Source: JADHUC01 sp964617665 (lineage in GTDB: Bacteria; Planctomycetota; Planctomycetia; Pirellulales; Pirellulaceae). From it: a stretch of 35,255 bases of DNA. The stretch is from the NCBI GenBank assembly GCA_964617665.1, contig CAZUAH010000085.1, positions 1 through 35,255 on the forward strand, written 5' to 3'. The notes beneath the pieces were generated by a model that was not told where the DNA came from, ran no database searches, and saw only the letters and a list, made by a program, of their open reading frames with translations. Position numbers and translations under genes: made by a program. Every line of letters begins with the position of its first letter. Position 1 is the first letter of the stretch. This document shows positions 31,765 through 35,255 of this stretch, in pieces.

Positions 31765-33453
31765 CTATTGCCGTGCCAGGCAGACAAGGCACATGTCATC
31801 CGCCCGTGGGCCTTTGCCGACAAACTCGTGAACGTCGTCAACGATCGCTTGCCCTACGGCCTGCAGGTCTTCGTTGCCTGACTTGACGTGGTTTCGTATC
31901 CTGTCAATCGAGAACTGGCCGCCGGAACCATCCATCGCCTCATTGATGCCATCCGTGTACATGGTCAACGATTCGCCGTCTGCCAACGAGACGACTGTCT
32001 GCTTGTACTTCACACCGTCGACGATGCCGATCGGCAGTCCGGACACGTCACCACCCGGCTCTTCGAGGGCGCCGTCGGCGCGCCGCCAGATCGGCGGCAT
32101 GTGACCGGCGTTGACGATGGTCGCTTCGTGCTTGACGGGATCCAGCACCGCCATGACCAACGTGACGAACCGATCGATCCGGATGCCGCTGAATCGGTTG
32201 TTCAATTTGGTTAGAGCCGTCGCGGGGTCAGTTTCGGTTGCCAAACAAAACTTGGCCTCCGCCGACAACTTTGCCATCATCATCGCTGCTGCGATTCCGT
32301 GTCCCACCACATCAGCCACAATCACGGCCGTACGACCGTCCGGCAGTTGGACATAGTCGTAGTAGTCGCCTCCAACATGATTCGCGGGGCGATAGTAGTC
32401 AAAGAACTCGTATCCCTTCATGTCCGGGCGCTTCTGCGGCAGGAAACCTTCCTGCACTTCCCGGGCGATTTCGAGATCCTGTTCGATCTCCTTCCGCTGC
32501 AACTCATTCTCATGCATCCGTGTGTTATCGATTGCGATACCAGCCTGAACGGCGACGCTGGCCAAGACCTCCAGATCCTCTTTCCTAAATCGCTTGCGTT
32601 GATCTACCGTGTCGACCTGCATGGCGCCGATGGCATTGCCTTCCGAATCCAACAGCGGAGCGCACATCATGGACCGAATCCGCAGATCGGCGATGCTCTG
32701 GCTCATGTCCTCGAAATCTCGCATGGCGTCCGCCGATAGGATCGCCTCTTTCGACTCCATCGCGTGCCTGACAATCGTGCGGCTGATTCGGATCGTTTCG
32801 TCGGTGCTCTTGTTCCGGTTTTCGGCCCAACGGGGTACGAGTTCTCCATCGCTATCCCGTAATACGATGAAACCACGATCGGCCTGAAGGAAGATCTTAA
32901 ACAGCGTGTTAAGCACCTGCGGCAGCACGTCGTCCAGCGATAACGCCTTGCCCAGGTTTCGCGTGATTTCGATCAAGGCAGCCAACCGGGCTTCCAGGCT
33001 CGCCGTGACCTGCAGCACTCCGTCCGTGGTACTACTCACGTCCAGTTTGGACATTACCGTCGAGCTGGAGGAACCTTCCACCTCGTCGTCGAACACAACG
33101 CGGCCCACGGTGGCACTGTCGCTCCCGCCGATATCGAACGTTGTCGACGGCTTTTCGGGCAGTTGAAAAACGAGGTTCATGTCGCAAACGGTCACGCAAT
33201 CGCCGTGCGTCAACGGATATGGCTTCTCCTCTACCAAGTCCTTTCCATTGAGTTTCGTGCCGTTTCGGCTGCCCAAATCCTTGACAAAGAAGGCCTCGCC
33301 CTGTCGGACGATGCGCGCATGATGCCGGCTTACCCGCCCCGCCTCTCTCAGCAGGACGCCACAATCGGGATGCCGACCGATGGTGGTTTCATCGTCCTTC
33401 AGTTCGAACCGTTGTCCCTTATCGGAACCGTCTTGGGCAACGAGATAAGCCAT
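31765..33453 (-). CDS. FHA-GAF-SpoIIE/RsbU-type serine phosphatase
   Basis: A 562-residue signalling protein. The FHA domain (1-100) reads DETTIGRHPDC, VSRHHARI (42-49) and LGSRNGTKLNG (60-70), which binds phosphothreonine. A GAF domain lies at about 155-310 (ADRGFIVLRDSDG, APLLDSEGNAIGAMQVD). A short coiled coil (ELQRKEIEQDLEIAREVQEGFLPQ) links it to a PP2C-like RsbU/SpoIIE domain (345-560) with GGDYYDY (361-367), VADVVGHGIAA (379-389), YTDGINEA and DDMC metal-site motifs. Proteins of this type dephosphorylate anti-anti-sigma factors in partner-switching control of sigma factors. No such partner gene is adjacent. The N-terminal FHA suggests it is recruited to a kinase-phosphorylated partner. 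Confidence 0.93.
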   Translation of the reverse strand: MAYLVAQDGSDKGQRFELKDDETTIGRHPDCGVLLREAGRVSRHHARIVRQGEAFFVKDLGSRNGTKLNGKDLVEEKPYPLTHGDCVTVCDMNLVFQLPEKPSTTFDIGGSDSATVGRVVFDDEVEGSSSSTVMSKLDVSSTTDGVLQVTASLEARLAALIEITRNLGKALSLDDVLPQVLNTLFKIFLQADRGFIVLRDSDGELVPRWAENRNKSTDETIRISRTIVRHAMESKEAILSADAMRDFEDMSQSIADLRIRSMMCAPLLDSEGNAIGAMQVDTVDQRKRFRKEDLEVLASVAVQAGIAIDNTRMHENELQRKEIEQDLEIAREVQEGFLPQKRPDMKGYEFFDYYRPANHVGGDYYDYVQLPDGRTAVIVADVVGHGIAAAMMMAKLSAEAKFCLATETDPATALTKLNNRFSGIRIDRFVTLVMAVLDPVKHEATIVNAGHMPPIWRRADGALEEPGGDVSGLPIGIVDGVKYKQTVVSLADGESLTMYTDGINEAMDGSGGQFSIDRIRNHVKSGNEDLQAVGQAIVDDVHEFVGKGPRADDMCLVCLARQ

Positions 33454-33589
33454 TGAGGTCCGTTTCCCCCGAAAGCAGATGATCTGGCGTCAGGCCAAAA
33501 GAGACGGCCACGCTTGGAGTTCTTGACATCCAATCAATGATTGTAGTTGCATTCTGCCACCGTCGTCAACCAATATCAGGGGGGCGCCA

Positions 33590-33609
33590 CTGACGGTCTT
33601 GACCGTCAG
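33590..33609 (+). other. Perfect palindrome upstream of the tRNA
   Basis: CTGACGGTC, TT, GACCGTCAG form a nine-base perfect palindrome in the 259-base gap between the FHA gene and the tRNA. It may be a protein-binding operator or an RNA hairpin; there is no T run. No gene is supported in this gap. Confidence 0.45.
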
Positions 33610-33712
33610 CGAGAAACTGCGTACCGTTATTAGGGAATGGAAACAGCGGCTGGTCCGGACACCACCCTTTTCAGCCTCTGATTTGGACAATCTTAGAGAC
33701 CGTCCACATTCT

Positions 33713-33784
33713 TGCCCTGTGGTGTAATTGGCAACACACCTGACTCTGGATCAGGCATCCTAGGTTCGAGTCCTAGCGGGGCAG
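33713..33784 (+). tRNA. tRNA-Gln(CTG)
   Basis: A 72-base cloverleaf. The acceptor TGCCCTG pairs with CGGGGCA (one G-T pair). The D stem GTGT/ACAC, the anticodon stem CCTGA/TCAGG with loop CTCTGGA (anticodon CTG) and the T stem CTAGG/CCTAG around TTCGAGT are all intact. The discriminator is G. CCA is not encoded. It reads CAG codons. Its 3' end is the likely attachment site of the element to its right. Confidence 0.93.
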
Positions 33785-33787
33785 CTT

Positions 33788-35125
33788 TCAGACAGGAGAC
33801 GCAACCCGTTGTTCGGCAACGGGTTGCGTTTTGCGCTCGGCGGGATTGGTAGCTTCAGTTTCGGGCGTTTCTGGCCAAGTGCCAACGAAAGTGCCAACTT
33901 TTCCTTGGCCCTCCCATAGTTCGGCCGCAATATCGTCGGCATCCTGGTCGACGTAGTATTTCATCGTCGTGGCGATGTCTTTGTGTCTCATTAGTCGCTG
34001 TAGGGTGGCCGGCTTTACCATCTTGGACCATCTCGTGCCAAAACTCCGTCGCAGGTCGTGAGCCGTGGCACACTGGTCTTTCGACTTGTCCACAATCACG
34101 CCGGCCGCGCGGCCGATCCACGACACTGTCTTGGATACCACCTTGGACTCTTGCAGTCGCCTACCCTTGAGTCCCCGGCAATTGAAGACCAGCCCAGAAC
34201 GCTCATGGGGTGGCGTTTTCAGCAGAAACTCCACGAAGTCAGGCGTCATTGGCAGCAGTTCGTCCCTGCGCCCCTTCTGTGCGGGCGCGTAGATGCGAAA
34301 CCGCGGGTACTTGCCCGTCAGGTCGACGAAGAAATCACTATCCTCGTCCCAGGACAAAATCAACGCCTCGCCAAGACGTAGTCCCGATAGCCACAGCCCT
34401 CGGAGGAAGTGCCGCCAGTCGGGCGCAATCGCTGTAATCTGCTTGGCGACCCGTTCGCGATACCGTTGCACGGCTTCCTTGCCCCACCGCTTCTTCGGCG
34501 TCTCGCTGTCTGCAGGCGTCAGAGCGGCTTCGACTTGGCCTAACATGCGTTCGAACTCCTCCAGGGCAAGTGGCCGCCCTCTCATGAGCTTCTGGCCCTT
34601 TACGGTCGCTGGGAGTTTGACCCGTGGCCGATCCGCCAACCACTCTTTTTCATCGACGGCCCACCCAAGCGCGGCCCGAATATGTCTCAGGTGCGTTGCG
34701 ATCGTCGTGCCGGTCATTTTCTCGCGACGCAGTTCTCGCTTGAATCGGCTCAAAACGGTCGAGGTTACGCTTGCCAGTTGTTTCGGAGCGATAACGCGTT
34801 CCAGGTGGTTGAATGCCGCCGCGGACGCATCCTGCATTCCTCGCGACATTTCGTCGAGCTTCTCGTCTTCGTATCGTTCGCGGAACTCCTCCCACGCCAT
34901 CTTGCTTGCGGGTTTGTAGCGGCCAGCTGCCAACTCCGCTTCCCACTTCGCAGCCACCCGTTCCGCCTCTCGTAGACGACCTGCCTTGATCTCACCCTTT
35001 GCGTTCCGCTCCGCTGGAACTTTTGTTGACCGGTCACGACGTTTTCCGCTCGTGGGGTCGATGTAGTACATGGTGAGATAGGTGCGTTCGCCGTGTGCTG
35101 TGACCTTCACCTGTATTTCGCTCAC
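33788..35125 (-). CDS. int: Tyrosine recombinase (phage-type integrase)
   Basis: A 445-residue protein. The N-terminal part has an Arm-type DNA-binding look (YLTMYYIDPTSGKRRDRSTKVP), then a SAM-like core-binding helix domain (about 80-185, TIATHLRHIRAALGWAVDEKEWL). The catalytic domain has the family residues Arg in LSGLRLGEAL, HDLRR, LMRHKDI and the nucleophile Tyr in TTMKYYVDQD, so all key residues are present. The start is GTG at 35125, overlapping the TGA of the preceding gene (GTGA). Its last 30 residues (EATNPAERKTQPVAEQRVASPV) are encoded across the tRNA terminator hairpin. It integrates DNA at the tRNA; it lacks the extra domain of integron integrases and is not the partner of the cassette array. 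Confidence 0.93.
   Translation of the reverse strand: MSEIQVKVTAHGERTYLTMYYIDPTSGKRRDRSTKVPAERNAKGEIKAGRLREAERVAAKWEAELAAGRYKPASKMAWEEFRERYEDEKLDEMSRGMQDASAAAFNHLERVIAPKQLASVTSTVLSRFKRELRREKMTGTTIATHLRHIRAALGWAVDEKEWLADRPRVKLPATVKGQKLMRGRPLALEEFERMLGQVEAALTPADSETPKKRWGKEAVQRYRERVAKQITAIAPDWRHFLRGLWLSGLRLGEALILSWDEDSDFFVDLTGKYPRFRIYAPAQKGRRDELLPMTPDFVEFLLKTPPHERSGLVFNCRGLKGRRLQESKVVSKTVSWIGRAAGVIVDKSKDQCATAHDLRRSFGTRWSKMVKPATLQRLMRHKDIATTMKYYVDQDADDIAAELWEGQGKVGTFVGTWPETPETEATNPAERKTQPVAEQRVASPV
33799..33829 (+). terminator. Hairpin terminator of tRNA-Gln inside the integrase 3' end
   Basis: ACGCAACCCGTTG (33799-33811) and CAACGGGTTGCGT (33817-33829) form a perfect 13-base stem with a TTCGG loop, followed by a short T run (TTTT) on the tRNA strand. 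It lies 15 bases after the tRNA and fits a rho-independent terminator for it, while also being coding sequence of the integrase on the other strand. Confidence 0.7.
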
Positions 35126-35255
35126 GCCGGCCCTCCTTCCTTCGTTTGCCCATGCCTGATGTGGCCGGCCAAGTCCACGAAAAACTTGGCGATGGTTTCC
35201 CGGACGTCTCCGGCTGTGGGGGCTTCAGGAAGCTCTACGAACACCTCGGAGACAT
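35122..35255 (-). CDS. Partial gene upstream of the integrase
   Basis: An open frame enters from the right edge and gives the last 43 residues VSEVFVELPEAPTAGDVRET then IAKFFVDLAGHIRHGQTKEGGPA. Its TGA shares bases with the GTG start of the integrase (GTGA), so the two are translated together. In such elements this position often holds an excisionase or other small control gene, but nothing here identifies the family. Confidence 0.6.
   Translation of the reverse strand, partial: VSEVFVELPEAPTAGDVRETIAKFFVDLAGHIRHGQTKEGGPA

Larger units (their letters stand above)
33785..35255. mobile_element. Left end of an integrative element at tRNA-Gln
   Basis: A tyrosine integrase reads toward the tRNA and stops four bases after its 3' end, the usual arrangement of phages and genomic islands inserted at tRNA genes. 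A short gene overlapping the integrase start runs off the window. The other attachment copy, expected as a repeat of the tRNA 3' end, lies outside the window. Confidence 0.75.

Noticed and set aside
33490..33690. Small minus-strand gene before the tRNA
   Set aside because: The 66-residue frame has no ribosome binding site or family resemblance and spans a palindrome; it looks like non-coding sequence.
33788..35125. Tyrosine recombinase as the integrase of the cassette array
   Set aside because: It is of the phage type, sits at a tRNA about 8 kb from the array, and lacks the features of IntI; it belongs to a separate element.

Overview
The window looks like a chromosome segment of a planctomycete, probably of the Pirellulales type; this is inferred from gene content, not from a marker gene. 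Pointers are a DUF1080 protein, two URO-D-like proteins beside a Gfo/Idh/MocA oxidoreductase and a very large secreted lyase-like enzyme, a PP2C phosphatase and an FHA-GAF-SpoIIE phosphatase, a DUF1559-like lipoprotein, small membrane proteins with the 'FRFxLRTLLL' type of segment, and late futalosine-pathway menaquinone genes.

Layout. (1) 1-6425: a divergent sugar/polysaccharide catabolism locus: a partial URO-D-like gene on the minus strand, and a plus-strand operon of a second URO-D-like gene, an oxidoreductase and a secreted heparinase/alginate-lyase-like protein. (2) 6562-17828: housekeeping and cell-envelope genes: PP2C phosphatase, PEGA lipoprotein, archaeal-type phosphoglycerate mutase (apgM), UPF0173 hydrolase, uvrB, a zinc-ribbon/DUF4190 membrane protein, a large secreted glycosidase-like protein and unknown proteins. 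(3) 18044-25535: an integron-type gene cassette array. Small plus-strand genes, mostly of unknown function, are each followed within 2-71 bases by an attC-like site. I find eight sites; five are close copies of one roughly 145-base sequence, and three have different sequence but the same architecture. A perfect GTTRRRY core site (GTTAGGC) with a possible promoter stands in front of the first cassette. No integron integrase is present, so within this window it is an integrase-less cluster (CALIN-like). (4) 25657-29426: a minus-strand group with ubiE/menG, ubiX-like and ubiA-like (mqnP) genes, which fit the last steps of menaquinone synthesis, followed by a HEAT-repeat lipoprotein. (5) 29860-33453: a DUF1080 protein, an O-methyltransferase carrying an export-type N-terminus, and an FHA-GAF-SpoIIE phosphatase. 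(6) 33713-35255: tRNA-Gln(CTG) with a phage-type tyrosine integrase directly behind its 3' end, which marks the left edge of an integrative element running out of the window.

The most notable item is the cassette array. Its attC-like sites keep an inner hairpin by paired base changes, and its cargo includes a divergent bS21-like protein, a DUF4288 protein, two LRR proteins and several membrane proteins. The phage-type integrase about 8 kb away belongs to the separate tRNA-associated element and is not a plausible integron integrase.
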